The translations under genes were made by a program, and so were the position numbers. A stretch of DNA of 7,351 nt from NCBI GenBank assembly GCA_947630385.1, contig CANRHG010000097.1:1-7351 (forward strand), in the 5' to 3' direction. Numbering within the stretch: the first letter of the stretch is position 1; each line of letters starts with the position of its first letter. The notes under the pieces were generated by a model. The model searched no databases. It was not told the origin of the DNA and was given only the letters and a program-made list of their open reading frames with translations. This stretch comes from an uncultured Eubacteriaceae bacterium (GTDB lineage Bacteria > Bacillota > Clostridia > Eubacteriales > Eubacteriaceae). Positions 6,487 to 7,351 of this stretch are shown one piece after another.

Positions 6487-7351
6487 TTGATTTCCTCCTT
6501 CGACGCGATTCGTCCGAGAATGGCCGAGGCGGCCGCGGTTTCAGGGCTTGCGAGGTAGACCTCCGAGTCCACGTGGCCCATGCGCCCGACAAAATTTCGG
6601 TTGGTCGTCGATACGCAGCGCTCTCCGGCGGCTAATATCCCCATATGCCCGCCCAGGCAAGGGCCGCAGGTCGGCGTAGAGACCGTCGCTCCGGCTTCGA
6701 TGAAGTCCCTTAGCAGGCCTTCTTCCATGCAGTCGAGGTAGATCTGTTGGGTCGCCGGGATGATCAGCACCCGGACGCCGTCTTTGACCTTGTGGCCTCT
6801 TAAGACGTCGGCGGCTTTGCGGAAGTCCGAAAGGCGCCCGTTCGTGCAGGAGCCGATGACGACCTGGTCGATCTCGACCGGTTCTGTGATCTCATCGACC
6901 GTCTTCGTGTTTTCCGGCAGGTGCGGGAAAGCGACCGTCGGACGAAGCTCCGATAGATCGACCGTCATTTCCGCGACGTAGCTCGCGTCTTCGTCGGGTT
7001 CGTAGATCTTGTATTCTTTGCCCGGGGCGTGTTCTTTGAGGTATTCGACCGTTTGTTCGTCGACGGGGAAGATCCCGTTTTTACCACCGGCCTCGATGGC
7101 CATGTTGGCGACCGTAAAGCGGTCGTCCATGCTAAGGCTCCTAACGCCCTCTCCGGTAAATTCCATCGAGTCGTACAGCGCGCCGTCGACTCCGATCTCT
7201 CCGATGATGTGTAGGATCAGGTCTTTCCCCGATACGCCGGGTTGGAACTCCCCGACGAGGTTGATCTTTATCGCGTCCGGCACTTTAAACCAGAGCTTAC
7301 CGGTGGCCATGGATACGGCCATATCGGTCGAGCCGACCCCCGTCGAAAAAG
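6483..7351 (-). CDS. leuC: 3-isopropylmalate dehydratase large subunit (LeuC, HacA-type), 5'-partial
   Basis: Large subunit of isopropylmalate isomerase, the cytoplasmic [4Fe-4S] enzyme that interconverts 2- and 3-isopropylmalate in leucine synthesis, working as a complex with LeuD. The frame is open to the right window edge; about 288 C-terminal residues are visible, beginning FSTGVGSTDMA. The short LeuC/HacA family is about 420 residues, so roughly 130 N-terminal residues lie outside. Cluster ligands can be seen: Cys in GSCTNGR (codon 6846-6848) and the CxxC of TCGPCLGGHMG (codons 6666-6668 and 6657-6659). The conserved NRNFVGRMGH segment follows near the C-terminus. The true start is not in the window; the ATG at 7320-7322 is internal, because homologous residues continue upstream of it. 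The stop overlaps the leuD start by 4 nt (GTGA). Homoaconitase or another aconitase-family role is possible from sequence alone, but the leuD and leuB neighbours argue for leucine synthesis. Confidence 0.95.
   Translation of the reverse strand, partial: FSTGVGSTDMAVSMATGKLWFKVPDAIKINLVGEFQPGVSGKDLILHIIGEIGVDGALYDSMEFTGEGVRSLSMDDRFTVANMAIEAGGKNGIFPVDEQTVEYLKEHAPGKEYKIYEPDEDASYVAEMTVDLSELRPTVAFPHLPENTKTVDEITEPVEIDQVVIGSCTNGRLSDFRKAADVLRGHKVKDGVRVLIIPATQQIYLDCMEEGLLRDFIEAGATVSTPTCGPCLGGHMGILAAGERCVSTTNRNFVGRMGHVDSEVYLASPETAAASAILGRIASKEEIK
6494..6500 (-). promoter_or_regulatory. Ribosome-binding site of leuD
   Basis: On the minus strand AAGGAGG lies 7 nt before the GTG at 6486, a near-ideal Shine-Dalgarno match inside the last codons of leuC. 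It fixes the non-ATG start of leuD; no ATG candidate lies near it in frame. Confidence 0.85.

Overview
The window is mostly a tightly packed biosynthetic operon on the minus strand, covering roughly bases 980-7351. Read in the direction of transcription (right to left), it runs leuC (5' end cut by the right window edge), leuD, leuB (frame broken), ilvD, ilvB and a membrane-anchored lysozyme-like gene. An inverted repeat that fits a Rho-independent terminator follows at 931-967. A compositionally different, AT-rich stretch comes next: about 430 bp with no gene (553-979), then an apparently truncated Rpn/PD-(D/E)XK-type nuclease gene (25-552).

The protein types suggest a member of the Bacillota, possibly anaerobic. 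LeuC and LeuD are the short, clostridial/archaeal-like (HacA/HacB-type) isopropylmalate isomerase subunits. IlvD has Gly where [2Fe-2S] dehydratases carry a third cluster Cys. The lysozyme-like protein belongs to a Gram-positive family (Pmp23/YocA-like). No rRNA, tRNA or complete taxon marker is present, so this placement is an inference.

The leu/ilv genes cover most of the branched-chain amino acid route. IlvB makes acetolactate or acetohydroxybutyrate, and IlvD dehydrates the dihydroxyacids to 2-keto acids. LeuCD isomerises isopropylmalate, and LeuB oxidatively decarboxylates it. leuA, ilvC, ilvN and ilvE are not in the window; some may lie upstream of the right edge. Every gene junction overlaps (4, 8, 4, 1 and 1 nt), so translation is probably coupled along the whole mRNA. 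The operon promoter or leader lies outside the window.

Two points stand out. First, leuB carries what looks like a clean 17-nt deletion at about 5789-5792. It removes the conserved LLGAVGG-like segment and shifts the frame, while every other part of the gene is intact. If real, it predicts a recent leucine auxotroph; if not, it is an assembly error. Second, a cell-wall lysozyme-like gene is joined to the end of the operon by a TAATG stop/start overlap with no visible ribosome-binding site. I see no CRISPR array, complete mobile element or clear new system.
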